This document shows, piece by piece, positions 52,323 to 62,994 of a stretch of DNA of 64,000 bases (positions are counted from its first letter, which is position 1; every line of letters starts with the position of its first letter). The notes beneath the pieces are model-generated. The model was given only the letters and a program-made list of their open reading frames with translations. It was not told the origin of the DNA and did not search any database. A program made the position numbers and the translations under genes. Origin of the DNA: Ailurus styani (Eukaryota > Chordata > Mammalia > Carnivora > Ailuridae); the NCBI GenBank assembly GCA_002007465.1, contig LNAC01000277.1, positions 906,915-970,914 of the forward strand, written 5' to 3'.

Positions 52323-52525
52323 TAAAAAAGATTTATTTATTTGAGAGAGAGAGAGCTTAAAAGAGCAGGGGAGAGAGAGAGCAAAGGGAAAGGGAGAGAG
52401 AATCCCAAGCAGACTCTCACTGAGCATGGAGCCCAACGCAGGGCTCGATCTCACAACTCTGAGATCATGACCCGAGCTGAAACCAAGAGCTGGACGCCTA
52501 ACCTACTGTGCCACCGGGTGCCCCA
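52323..52525 (-). mobile_element. Can-SINE, older type
   Basis: 'AAGATTTATTTATTTGAGAGAG', 'TGAGATCATGACCCGAGCTG' and a degraded 'GTGCCACCGGGTGCCCC'. Target duplication ATTTTGGCCATTT / ATTTTGACCATTT at 52310-52322 and 52526-52538. Confidence 0.93.
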
Positions 52526-52540
52526 ATTTTGACCATTTAA

Positions 52541-53110
52541 GAAATATATATTTAATATCTCTTTAAATTTCTTCTTTTGGGATTGCCAGTTTGTGGGAGA
52601 TATTTTTATAACATGAAGCAAAATAACTTCCATTCACAAATTCGAGCAATTTGAAGCATGTTTGTTTTATTGCTTTCTACTTTCTCTTTTCTGTCTTTTC
52701 CACCTTTTCTGGATAGGACCTATGTTACCCCTACTCAACCCTCATCTTTGCACATTCAACCATTGGGTTCTGGTCCCCCAGCCTGTCCCTGCTGTGGCTT
52801 GTGGCCAGCATGACACTCCCACCCCCAGTTGCCCCAGACATTCCTCAGGACAGGATTTGGTCCATGTTTCCATCTTATAAACACAGGCAATGAGCCAGAG
52901 ACTGGGCTGAGACCTGAGAGGTTAAAAATAAATAAAACACAATTACTGTTCTCCCGAGCTGAGCATCTTTCTAGTAGTAGACTCAGACATACTGTAAGTC
53001 ACTCATGCAAGGCAGACTCTGAGATACACACTAATGGAAGTGAAATGGGTCTGGAGGAGGAGATAATAGTTCCAAATCTTGGATCTCAGATGATTTCTTA
53101 AAGAAAGGTA
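52541..53110. other. Unassigned DNA
   Basis: No gene recognised. The 90-codon frame at 52829-53101 has no features. Confidence 0.4.
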
Positions 53111-53118
53111 TTTCAAGC

Positions 53119-53700
53119 AGAACGAACAGTATCAGTCAGAGAAAGACAAATACCGTATGATTTCACTCACACCTGGAATTTCAGAAACAAAACTGATAAA
53201 TATAGGAGAAGGTAAGGAAAAGTAAAATAAGATAAAGACAGAGGGAGGCAAACCGTAAGAGACTCTTAACTCTGGGGAACAAACTGAGGGTTGCTGGAGG
53301 GGATACGGTGGGGTATCCACTGAGGGGTAGGGGGATATGATAACCGGGTGATGGGCAGTAAGGAGGGCACGTGATGTGATGAGCAGTGGCTGTTTTATGC
53401 AACTGATGAATCATTAAATACTACCTCTGAGAAGCACCTGGGTGGCTCCATCGGTTCAGCGTCTGCCTTCGGCTCGGGTCATGATCCCAGGGTCCTGGGA
53501 TCGAGCCCTGAATCAGGCTCCCTGTTTAGCAGGGAGCCTGCTTCTCCCTTGGGCTTGTGCCGCTCCCCCTGCTTATGTTCTCTCTCTCTCTCTCTCGTCA
53601 AGTAAATAAGTAAAATCTTTAAAATAATATAAATACTACCTGTGAAACTAGTAATACACTATATGTTAACTAACTTGAATTTATATAATTAAAAAAAAAC
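53119..53700 (+). mobile_element. LINE-1 3' end on the plus strand, split by a SINE
   Basis: Starts in the last ORF2 codons ('CAGAGAAAGACAAATACCGTATGATTTCAC') and runs through the 3' UTR ('GTAAGAGACTCTTAACTCTGG', 'GGCACGTGATGTGATGAGCAG') to an A9 tail at about 53690. One of only two LINE-1 pieces here in plus orientation. No target duplication identified. Confidence 0.9.
53431..53630 (+). mobile_element. Can-SINE
   Basis: Inserted in the LINE-1 3' UTR. 'GAAGCACCTGGGTGGCTCC' head, TC run at 53581-53597. Target duplication AAATACTACCTCTGA / AAATACTACCTGTGA at 53416-53430 and 53631-53645. Confidence 0.95.
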
Positions 53701-53744
53701 CACAACTACTTAGTAAGTAACATGTACCAGGCTGACATCTGTTA

Positions 53745-53870
53745 TTGCTAATTCCTTCAACACTACTTTACAGTTGAGGAAAGGAAGGCTTAGGGAGGTT
53801 GAACAACCTGCCCAACGCTACCGGGTTGTGTCAGAATGGGGATTTGAACCTAGGTCTGTGGACAGTTGCT
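53745..53870 (-). mobile_element. MIR relic
   Basis: 'CTTTACAGTTGAGGAAAGGAAGGC', 'GTTGAACAACCTGCCCAACGC' and 'GGGGATTTGAACCTAGGTCTGTGG' in reverse MIR order. Confidence 0.85.
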
Positions 53871-54024
53871 TCTTGCCTTCCAATTACTTGTCTGAGCACA
53901 GGTTGTAGGGTGGAGAGTATGCAGAGCACAGGATTCTTGGGCGCTTGGGGCTGAGGAGGCAGGACTGGTATACAGGGCTAAACAGCAGAGAGGAGAGCTA
54001 TGAATGAGCTGGCTAGCAACTACT

Positions 54025-54265
54025 GTCTCTACCATCCTGCAGGTCTCAGTTCAGGTGTCACCTCCCCCAGGAAGCCTTCCCCGACTTCCTCTAGTCACCT
54101 CAATGTCCACCCTCACCAACTCCCACTTGTGGGTGTGACCCTATTCCCTCCTTTCCCATGAACTTACTCATTGTGTACGAATTATCTACTCATTGGTTTC
54201 TGCTGGGCAGAAAGCTCATTGAGGGTGGGGCCATGTCCAATTGTCTTTACATTCCCAGTTTGTGA
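54025..54265 (+). mobile_element. L2 3'-end relic
   Basis: 'GTCTCAGTTCAGGTGTCACCTCC', 'GAAGCCTTCCCCGACTTCC' and 'GAAAGCTCATTGAGGGTGGGGCC' are the classic LINE-2 3' region. Confidence 0.88.
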
Positions 54266-54497
54266 GTTAGAGAATGAGAGGCATTGGGGCACTGGGTGTG
54301 CAGGAGAGGCCATGAATAGGTTCGCAGCTTGGCAGGATTTGGCAGGAGGTGATGGGGCTGAGGACAGGGAGGAAAGAAAACCCTGAGGATTTAACCAGAC
54401 TGGGAAGAGATGCTGGGTGCAAGAGGAGAAGCAGCGGTCTCTCCCTTCCCACAGGAAGGGAGGCAGGGTATGAAGTTGGGAGAAGACATGGCATTTT

Positions 54498-54693
54498 GTT
54501 TATTTTATTTTTTATTTTTAAAATAAGATTATTTATTTGAGAGAGAGAGAGAAAGAGTATGGGGAGGGTGTGCAGTGGGAGAAGCAGACTCCCCACTGAG
54601 CAGGGAGCCTGATTAGGGACTTGATCCCAGGACCCGGGGATCATGACCTGAGCTGAAGGCAGATGCTTAACCAAGAGAACCACCCAGGCTCCC
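54498..54693 (-). mobile_element. Can-SINE, older type
   Basis: Target duplication AGACATGGCATTTT / AGAGATGGCGTTTT at 54484-54497 and 54694-54707. Head degraded to 'GAACCACCCAGGCTCCC'. Confidence 0.93.
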
Positions 54694-54769
54694 AGAGATG
54701 GCGTTTTAAATTCACAGAGTGTAATGCTGGCAGGGCCAATGCTAAAGGTGACCTTTGCTCTCGTCTGAG

Positions 54770-54880
54770 ACTATTTGTGTCCAAATTCCAGCTCCACCAC
54801 CTGACCCCCTTAGAACCTGTGCCAACTTAAAGAACTGTAGCTCAATTTTTCTCACTGGTAAAATGGGGCTGTGAGTCTGA
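54770..54880 (+). mobile_element. MIR relic
   Basis: 'AAATTCCAGCTCCACCACCTGACC' and 'TTTTTCTCACTGGTAAAATGGGGC' match MIR. Confidence 0.75.
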
Positions 54881-55094
54881 CTGTGCTCTAAGGCTGAGGA
54901 TTAAGCTGAGGTTCGGTGTACCAAGGCTAACATCACTGTCTCCCTCTTTCTCTGGGCATCTTGATTCTTCAAGGCTCTGCGTTAAATGCAGAGTGTGAAC
55001 GGTGTATGTGCTTCTCCTGGGAACTTGAACTCCTGCAGCCCGAGGCTGGGCTGGTATCGGCAAATAATCTGTAGCAGAGTTTTGGTATGTTTGT

Positions 55095-55285
55095 TTAAAG
55101 TTTTGGGCTCTGGGGTCACAGGGTCTGGGTCAGACTTACTAGCTCCAAACTTACTAGCTGTGGAATCTTGAATTTCTTGCCTAACCCCTCTGTGCTTCAG
55201 ACTCCTTTCCTATAAAACAGGGATAATAATAACAGTGTGGGTGTCTCATAGGGTTGTTTGTGAGAGTTAAGTGAGATAGGACGTG
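55095..55285 (+). mobile_element. MIR relic, well preserved
   Basis: 'TTGGGCTCTGGGGTCACAGGG', 'TTACTAGCTGTGGAATCTTG', 'ATAAAACAGGGATAATAATAAC' and 'CATAGGGTTGTTTGTGAGAG' follow MIR order. Confidence 0.9.
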
Positions 55286-55344
55286 GCTTTTCGATAGACA
55301 CGGTAACTTCCGAATTGCTCATCATGGCCCACAAGTCCCCATGT

Positions 55345-55785
55345 GCTCTGACTTCTTTGCACGAATCCAAGGGCTACCCCACCAGCTCCTGCCCCTACCC
55401 CATCCCCACCCCTACTGCTCTCTAAGCATGCTCTCACCTCAGGGCCTGGGCACTGCTGGCCCTGTGGCCAGACCCATTCTCCTTCTGGGTCTTTGGAAAT
55501 CTTTCTCCCTCCCTTCATTCAAGTCTGCTCGATGTCACCTCCTCAGAGCAGTCTCCCTGGATCTCCCTGCTTCACTAGCTTCCCTCCTGCCCTATTCCTT
55601 ACTTTATTTTCTAGATCAGCTCTTGCCTGATGTAATATTCATGTTTATCTGTGCATTGTCTCTCCCTCCTGGAATGTTAGCTACATGATCACAGGGACCT
55701 TGCCTATCTCGCTCACTGACGTGACCCACTGTGTACAAAAGCAACAGGCCCAGAATATAACAAATATTCATGGAACGAGAGAGTA
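55345..55785 (+). mobile_element. L2 3'-region relic, ~440 bp
   Basis: 'TGCTCTCACCTCAGGGCCTGGGCAC', 'GATGTCACCTCCTCAGAGCAGTCTCCC', 'GGAATGTTAGCTACATGATCACAGGGACC' and 'ACAAATATTCATGGAACGAG' are in L2 order. The 115-codon plus frame at 55341-55688 is a by-product. Confidence 0.9.
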
Positions 55786-55889
55786 AGCAAATTTCTTAGC
55801 ACATACTTGACACTCTAAGGACCCATTAAATGTTGGCACTTGTGATTCTCAACATTATCATTATTACTGTGGAAAGTCCAGGTTATTTG

Positions 55890-56065
55890 GGTTAGGGCAG
55901 GAACTCCAGAGTAGAGTGCCTGGGTTTGAATTCCAGCTCTGCCCTTTGTTAGTGTATAGTGTAATGTGTAGTGCACCATACACCCCGCGGGCCTCACCTT
56001 CACTGTGGTGAGGAGCAAATGGGTTGATCCGTGGGAAGCACTAGGGCTGTGCCCGAGAAAGGGAA
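55890..56065 (+). mobile_element. MIR relic
   Basis: 'CAGGAACTCCAGAGTAGAGTGCCTGGGTTTGAATTCCAGCTCTGCC' is the MIR head. The right half is degraded. Confidence 0.82.
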
Positions 56066-56214
56066 GCCCACCATACATGTGTTGGTCATAATTATGATGG
56101 CTTCCGTGGCTTGTGCTTAGCCATAATCCACCAAATTGTACAGGTTTTCAGAAGAATGGATGCCAAATTACATTTCTTCCCTCTTCTATACTTTATGGGG
56201 TTTTTTTCTTTTTT

Positions 56215-56895
56215 TTTGCTTTTTCAAAAAATCGAGGTCAAGTTCAGGTAAAATAAAATCAACCATTTTTTTAAAAGATTTTATTTATTTATTTGACAGA
56301 GAGAGAGATAGGTCACAAGCAGGCAGTGAGGCAGGCAGAGAGAGAGGGGGAAGCAGGCTCCCTGATGAGCAGAGAGCCTGATGCGGGACTCCATCCCAGG
56401 ACCCTGAGATCATGACCTGAGCTGAAGGTAGAGAGGCTTAACCCACTGAGCCACCCAGGCACCCAAAATCAGCCATTTTAAAGTGAACAATTCAGTGGGA
56501 CTTAGTATGTTCACAAAGTTGTGCAAGGATCACCTCTATATACTTTGAGAATAGTTTCATCAGCCCAAAAAAGAAACCCTGTAATCCATTAAGTAATCAT
56601 CCCCCTGATCCCTCTCCCTTGAGTCACTAGAAACCCCTCCTCTCTTTGCTGGGTCATATGGTAACTTTGTATCTACCTTTTTTGACGGACCACCAGACTG
56701 TGTTTCAACGTGGTCCCACACTTGTACATTCCCCCATCAGTGTATGAGGGTTCTCATTCCCCCACATCCTCACCAACACTTATTTTCTGTCTTTCTGATT
56801 CTCGCCGTCCTAGAGGGTGTGAAGTGGTATCTCACTGTGGTGTTGATTTGCATTTCCCCAATGACTAATGACCTTGAGCCTGTTTTCCTTCCACG
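56215..56895 (-). mobile_element. Old LINE-1 3' region, split by a SINE
   Basis: 'AAGTGAACAATTCAGTGGGACTTAG', 'TCACAAAGTTGTGCAAGGATC' and 'GAAGTGGTATCTCACTGTGG' are old LINE-1 landmarks in reverse, with an internal deletion between UTR and ORF2. Confidence 0.82.
56270..56464 (-). mobile_element. Can-SINE, young mustelid-type copy
   Basis: 'GCAGGCAGTGAGGCAGGCAGAG', 'GATGAGCAGAGAGCCTGATGCGG' and 'GAGCCACCCAGGCACCC'. Target duplication AAAATCAACCATTTT / AAAATCAGCCATTTT at 56255-56269 and 56465-56479. Confidence 0.96.
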
Positions 56896-57139
56896 GATAT
56901 TATTGAACCTGAGGCAGGACTTGGTCGGATCGACTCCTCTGGGGTTGCGCTTCACGGGAAGACGCATCAAGAGAATGTGTTCCTCTCCTGGGGATTGGGG
57001 TTCCCTCCCTGGGGTGTGGGGTTGGCTTCCTGCATCCTGTTTTACATCCCTGTGTGGCCGAGGAATCGGAGCCCACCTTCCTCTGTTAAGGAGAGACGTG
57101 GGTCCCTGACTTAGAGTGAGAGCAAGTGAGAAAGGGGAG

Positions 57140-57365
57140 TGGCCAGCAGCACCGACTCTGAAACTCGCTTCCAGGTGTTTCAGTCCTGGCTCTGTGCCAC
57201 GGTGGCTGTGACCTTGGGCTAAATGAGTCAATGTCTCTGTGCCTTCGTTTCTCATCTGTAACTGAGTTTATTAATAGTAACTGCCTCACAGGGTAGCTGT
57301 GAGGATTAGATGAGTTAATAAATGAAAGCCAGCATGCAGTAAATGTCTGCTATTATTATCCTCAG
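57140..57365 (+). mobile_element. MIR relic, near full length
   Basis: 'GACTCTGAAACTCGCTTCCAGGTG', 'GGTGGCTGTGACCTTGGGC', 'CTCACAGGGTAGCTGTGAGGATTAGATG' and 'AAATGTCTGCTATTATTATC'. Confidence 0.9.
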
Positions 57366-58225
57366 CATTCTATATTTTGTCTTCAGCCAGCCACAGGCTT
57401 GATATCAAGCTCACGTTTGCTCTGCTCTGCTCACCAGCCTCCTCAGAGTTCTTTTTGGACCATTTTCCATTTGAACTACATAAGAACTCTCTCATCTGTT
57501 ATTGTCTGCCTCAGCTTTCAAAGCAAAAGGAGCATGGTCTCAGTTAATAGCTCCTCTTGGGTCCAAGTGACACTTGGGTAAAACTCTTTACAATCTGGGT
57601 ATCTCTGATCATCAGACAAAGGGCCAGGAATGGAAGAAGTAGAATATGAAAAGCCAGTTTAGTCCCCTGGACCACAGCTGCCTGGGCAGGCAGAAAGGAA
57701 GAGCTGCCTCTCCTTCCACCGTGGGCCTCCCCATATCTCTGAATCCCACCCTGTCCCACCTGGGGACCTCCGTGCTTCTGGCATGAGGCTCAGGCAACCT
57801 AACCCCAACACTCCAGAAAACCCTTCCAGGAAATCCCCCTGGAACGTTTCCTCAGAATGGCTTCCTCTGCCTTATCCGTGATCCCTTCAGGTCCCTTGAT
57901 TTTTCATGCTCTCACTTCAAGTCTGAAAAAGTGCGAAATCATGGCAGGAAATCTAATTTTGGGAGTGAGAAGAAAGTAACCTTGAATGACTTTATCCATT
58001 TCACAGCCTTTCTTCCAGCACCATTGAGCAAACCCTGTTTTAGATGGTGGAAGACACTCTCGCCTGGCAGAGGGAGTGGGGACCTGCGTGCAGCGTGGGC
58101 ATGAGGGCAACAGGAGCCACCAAGGCAGTGTCCCCTGTCTTGGTCTAAAGGCCCACCTGGGCCCCCTGAGGGGCCATTCATGCTTATGGTGGATCAGCTT
58201 CCCCACTTAGGGATAACCCCTTCAT
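57366..58225. other. Unassigned DNA
   Basis: No gene recognised. The 100-codon minus frame at 57904-58206 has no known domain. Confidence 0.4.
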
Positions 58226-58229
58226 CCAG

Positions 58230-58320
58230 TTGCAGGAACTCTAGGTAGGCCCTGAGAACAAGCGCTCAGGTCTGAATCCCAGCTGCATACTTGTAGCTGA
58301 GTCCTCATCGGCACCATGAA
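58230..58320 (+). mobile_element. MIR head relic, weak
   Basis: 'GAGAACAAGCGCTCAGGTCTGAATCCCAGCTGCATAC' resembles the MIR head. Confidence 0.55.
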
Positions 58321-59350
58321 TGAATGAATGGGTTCTGTGATCAGTATGGCAGCACCCAGGCTTTGACTGGCTTCACAAGATCCTGAAGCAGCCTGTGCCA
58401 ACAACTGACCCAAGAGAGTCCAGCCCAAGTTCTTAATTCAATGGGTATGTGTGGAAATCCAACCTGGAGAACCCAAGCCCAAGGTAGAAAGATGCCTGGC
58501 ACGTCCAGGGCAGGCCCAAGATTTGCATGGTATCCCCTACTCTACTCTCTGAGACGTTCTAGAACTTCTTCCTGGGATGTTCTGCAATGTCTATGCATCT
58601 CCAGTTTGGTAAATTGAGGGTGGGGTTTGCAAAGACTGGAAACCCTAGTTTCCCAGAGCTGCAAATTCAAGTTCTCCTACTAGGCCTTGCCTCCAGCTAC
58701 TTACTGGTTCAAACAAATGGATTATTCAGCCAGCTAGTCACTGCTCTTCTCATGTTGTCTGCAGAAATTACCTGTGAGAGGCTGTAGGCAGAGGTGGGAC
58801 AGGTGGGTACCATCACCCAGGGGTTTCAATACAGAATATTATGCTGCTGTGTGTATTCCATTATATATATTTTATAAATATGTTTATTCATTCAACTGGT
58901 TATAGGTATTATTGTTGTTTCTAGTTTTTGCCTATCCAACTGATGCTTTCTCAAACCACATTCCAAGCAAGAATCAGGTGTTGTGCATCTCTTTATATTA
59001 TCTTAATCTAAGATAGCCCTTCACCTTTATCATGGCCTTCATAAGTTAATATGCTTCCAGTGGCTAGGCCCGTTGTCTTGAAGAATGTCTCAAATTCTGA
59101 ATTTGTCTATTTTTTTCTTAATGACATTGTTTTAATCTGTTTCTTTCTCTCTGGTTTTCTCATAAAAAAAAAAAAAGAAGTTAGGTCTAAGTTCCAGTTA
59201 AATATTCTGGACAAAAATGCTTCATAAGTGATGCTGTATACTGAATATGTTTATCACATTAGGAGACGTGTGATATCAGGTGGTCCCATTATAATTTGGT
59301 TAAGGTGGCAATGTGCTTGGTAACTGCCTGGACCACAACAAACACAAAAC
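58321..59350. other. Unassigned DNA, part weakly LINE-1-like
   Basis: 58840-58950 has an old-LINE-1 look ('ATTCATTCAACTGGTTATAGG'). An A12 run lies at 59164-59175. No gene. Confidence 0.35.
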
Positions 59351-59354
59351 AAAT

Positions 59355-59510
59355 ATTGTGTTTTATTAACCCCATTGTACAAATGATGAGACTAAGACTC
59401 ATATACATTTTTGGCTAACATTCTCAGATAACCTCTCTTATGAGTGACAAAACTGGGACTCAAACCCAGGCCCTCTGATTCCAAATCCAGTCTTCTTTTC
59501 CTTCAAAATC
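59355..59510 (-). mobile_element. MIR relic
   Basis: 'ATTAACCCCATTGTACAAATGATGAGACTAAG' and 'GGGACTCAAACCCAGGCCCTCTGATTCC' in reverse MIR order. Confidence 0.82.
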
Positions 59511-59737
59511 TAAATTCCCAGCTTCTTAGGGCTAAAAGGTACCTTACAAGTCATTCGTTAGCTTATTAGTTCATTCAGTGAATAATGAACAAAAGCTTAC
59601 TGTGAGATGATCAGACACTGTTCCAGGCACTGGGGATATTTCCGTGACAAAACAGATCCTCAGGAAGCTTACATTGTAGTGCAGTGAGATGGGCAGTGAA
59701 CACAAGCAATAAGTAAAACATAGAAGGTGTTACATGA

Positions 59738-60461
59738 GCCCCTGAGGATCACTACCTTTGTGTCTTTAGGATAAATACCCAGTAGTGCGATTGCTGGGTC
59801 ATAGGGTAGCTCCATTTTCAACTTTTTGAGGAATCTCCATACTGTTTTCCAGAGTGGCTGCACCAGCTTGCATTCCCACCAACAGTGTAGGAGGGTTCCC
59901 CTTTCTCCGCAACCTCGCCAACATCTGTCGTTTCCTGACTTGTTGATTTTAGCCANTGTTTATAGCAGCAATGTCCACAATAGCCAAACTATGGAAAGAA
60001 CCTAGATGTCCATCAACAGATGAATGGATAAAGAAGATGTGTTATATATATACAATGGAATACTATGCAGCTATCAAAAGAAATGAAATCTTGCCGTTTG
60101 CAACGACATGGATGGAACTGGAGGGTATTATGCTGAGCGAAATAAGTCAATCAGAGAAAGACAATTATCATATGATCTCTCTGATATGAGGAACTTGAGG
60201 GTCAGGGTGGGGGGTCGTGGGGGGTAGGGAGGGAAAAATAATGAAACAAGATGGGATGGGGAAGGACACAAACCATAAGAGACTCCTGATCTCACAAAAC
60301 AAACTGAGGGTTACTGGGGGGTGGGAGGGTAGGGATAGGGTGGATGGGTTATGGACATTGGGGAGGGTTTGTGCTTTGGTGAGTGCTGTGAAAGATGTAA
60401 GCCTGATGATTCACAGACCTGTACCCCTTGGGCAAAGAATAAAAATAAAATTAAAAAAAAA
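59738..60461 (+). mobile_element. 5'-inverted (twin-primed) LINE-1 insertion
   Basis: 59738-59955 is LINE-1 ORF2 on the minus strand (same segment as about 7988-8208 of the full-length copy). 59957-60461 is the adjoining downstream part on the plus strand: ORF2 end (KLWKEPRCPSTDEWIKK, then MISLI and stop at about 60187), 3' UTR and a poly-A tail at 60440-60461. A perfect 14-bp target duplication, AAGGTGTTACATGA, lies at 59724-59737 and 60462-60475, so both pieces are one event. About 13 bp of LINE-1 are missing between the two parts. The base at the junction (59956) is N. It cannot encode anything whole. It is probably fairly young given the tail and duplication. Confidence 0.96.
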
Positions 60462-60535
60462 AAGGTGTTACATGATTTAAAGGAAAATAAAGCAGTTTCA
60501 GGGGGTGGGGGATGGTCCAACTGAGAAGGTGACTT

Positions 60536-60683
60536 TTGGGATTTATTTTGTTTTATTTGAGATAGCATGCAAAAGAGAGTAGCATTCTTAAGCAGGGAGA
60601 GGGGCAGAGGGAGAGATTCTCAAGCAGATTCCCTGCTGGGTACAGAGCCTGACACAGGGATTGATCCCAAGACCTGAGCTTAA
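60536..60683 (-). mobile_element. Can-SINE, short degraded copy
   Basis: 'GGAGAGGGGCAGAGGGAGAG' and 'GATTGATCCCAAGACCTGAGC'. The tRNA-derived head is missing, so the copy is 5'-truncated. A perfect 14-bp target duplication, TGAGAAGGTGACTT, lies at 60522-60535 and 60684-60697. Confidence 0.93.
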
Positions 60684-60859
60684 TGAGAAGGTGACTTCTC
60701 ACCAAAGACTTGCAGGAGGTGAGAGAATGAGCCATGTAGAAATCTGAGTGGTAGAGTGTTCTAAATAAAGGAAACAGCCAGTGCAAAGGCCCTGAGGGAG
60801 ATGCATGGTAGACATATTTGAGGAATATTGAAGAGTAGTCCCTCCAGCCCCCAACCCTG

Positions 60860-61565
60860 AGCCTATCCTACAGAGGTACCCCATCACAGCTCTTCAATAA
60901 ACAGATATGCAGATATATAAATATATTCCTTTGCTTCTTTAATGGTCCACATATGGGTCTGCACTCAAACACACATAGATGCATTTGTGTGTCCTTCTTG
61001 CCAACCAAATATCCCCTGAGGTCCAATCATAGAGTGTGATTCTCCCACATGATGATCGGAGAGGTAAAGAAGGAAGAGAACACTGTGTCACAGAAAGCCA
61101 AGGGAAGTGGGCATGGGTTTGGAGGTCGAAAGGTCAGAGCTTTGGGGCCAATGGCATCTTGAGATAAAATGTCATGGTATGGTTGAAATGGTTCTGTAAG
61201 ACCTATAGATGGATAGATAGACAGATAGGCAGACAGATAGATGTAAATAAAATCAGTATGTAAAAAGCTTGCAACTGTTCAATCTAGGTATATGGATGTT
61301 CAATGTACTATACATTTTTCAACTTTCTGTGTATTTGAAATTTTCCATAATAAAAAGGTAGAAAAAAGATTCTATGGAGCTTCTGTACTTATGTAGTGGC
61401 AGGGGCTAGGGAAAGGAACATTTTGCCCTTGATGTCAGCACATTCCGGTGTCTCTACATGCTGTCCCTCTCACTGCATAGCCCTGGGCAGTCCCTTTACC
61501 ACTTCTGTAAAGTGCCATAGCCAATGTGAGTTGCTTTTTGTAATGTCCTTGAGGGGAGCTTGGTA
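60860..61565. other. Unassigned DNA with a GATA-type repeat
   Basis: GATAGATAGACAGATAGGCAGACAGATAGATG at about 61209-61241. 'TTGAAATTTTCCATAATAAAAAGG' (61334-61359) looks like an old element's 3' end. No gene. Confidence 0.45.
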
Positions 61566-62990
61566 TGTAGAAGAGACACTATCTGTAGATACATTTAAAA
61601 AATTATACTTAATTTCTTTAAGCAATATATTGAAAAAACCCCTAATTTTCCTTAAGTTTTTTAGTTCAACTGACAACTTTCATTATTTTACTTATAAATC
61701 TAGTAAATTTTAACAATCACTCTTAAAGGGCCTTTTTTTCCTTTGGGTTAGTTAAATCCCCTTACACACTTTAAATTGGAATTATAAATTTAATGTATTT
61801 GGTTTTATTTACAAGCACTTCAAATACCTAATAATCAGAACATTCCCAAATGCTAAAACAATTCTAATAAGTATAATAAATTGAACTTAAAAATATAGTG
61901 CATCTAAAGTTCTCATAAACATTCCAATATTGTTTACAAACCTAGTAAAATCACAAATCTAAACAATTACTCAATTCCCCATTTTAAGTTGGAATCACGA
62001 TGCTGATAGATTAGATTCTTTAATGCCAGTTCCTCTTAAGCATTACAAACACGCAGAATGACCAGTATACACAAGTTGTTGCAAAACCTAACAGAAAAGT
62101 ATTAATACTTAATTTGAACCAGTCCCAAGGTCAAAAGACAAGGTCAAAAGAAGCAGTAAAGTTGAACTAAGCAAGTTGTAGTTTGCATTCCAGCAGCCTG
62201 AAATGATACAGCAAAAAGGGATTTTCTGTGGACACAGGATCCGGTTTTCTTCACGACACGTACCTAGAAGTTGAACTACCATCGGCAGGAATGCTGTGCT
62301 TTTAGAGGGGTTGGAATCTCCGGGGTTCAAGGTAAATGGTCACCCCTGTCTCCCACCTGATCTGAGTCTGCAATACCCTCTTCCCAGGTTGTTCCACCTT
62401 ATTTATTTAATGCTTGATTCTGTTCAGAACCCCCAAACCACATATATTCTCCCAGCCTAGTAGGACTATATGCTTAGAGCTATTTAATGTCACCTACTTG
62501 GTGACATTACTACTTCTGCGCTTCTTCAGTGGTGATATCCAGCTCCACGGGTGGCCCACTGTGGTCATGGTGGAGACTGACTAAGGTCCTGCCCCCATTT
62601 ATGGCTGCGGGGAAGGCAGTGGAAAGCCATACAATGTTCCTGGGAGAGGGACACAAACCTCTTCTACACTCAAATCCCAAAACACTGTCTTAACTGCTGC
62701 CTCTTTCCCAGGACACTTCATGGGGGGGAGGAAGAGGAAATCTTTATCCTGGGCCTACAGAATACATTCTCTGTCATGGCTTCTCATCCATCTTTCCCCC
62801 ATGCGCCCCCCAGCCCTGGGAGTATTTTCCTGGTGTAAGGGTAGGTGAGATCACTTTACCCTCTTAAACCCCTGATCCAAGAGACTGAGTCTATGCCTCT
62901 CTGTTCCTCTAAAGAGTTGTTTAGGTTTATAGGGTTTTAGAAGGCAAATACAGAAAGAGATCCATGTATTTCTTTTCTCTTTTTTATTCA
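61566..62990. other. AT-rich then mixed unassigned DNA
   Basis: 61570-62110 is strongly AT-rich with a TTTAAATTGGAATTATAAATTTAA segment echoed by 'TTTTAAGTTGGAATCACGATG' (61983). The rest is single-copy-looking. I see no gene. It could be an old LTR-type repeat that I do not recognise. Confidence 0.35.
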
Positions 62991-62994
62991 CCTT

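Larger units (their letters stand above)
59565..60855 (+). repeat. Ancient repeat (family of 945-1990) split by a LINE-1 and a SINE
   Basis: Pieces at 59565-59737, 60476-60535 and 60698-60855 join in family order: 'GACACTGTTCCAGGCACTGGGG', 'GGAAGCTTACATTGTAGTG', 'AAATAAAGCAGTTTCAGGGGG', 'GAGAAGGTGACTT', 'GTGCAAAGGCCCTGAGG'. The reconnection confirms both insertions. Confidence 0.6.

Noticed and set aside
56770..57255. 161-codon minus frame
   Set aside because: Begins in MIR and ends in an old LINE-1 ORF2 relic (its end reads RYHFTPSRTARI), so it is a chance fusion.
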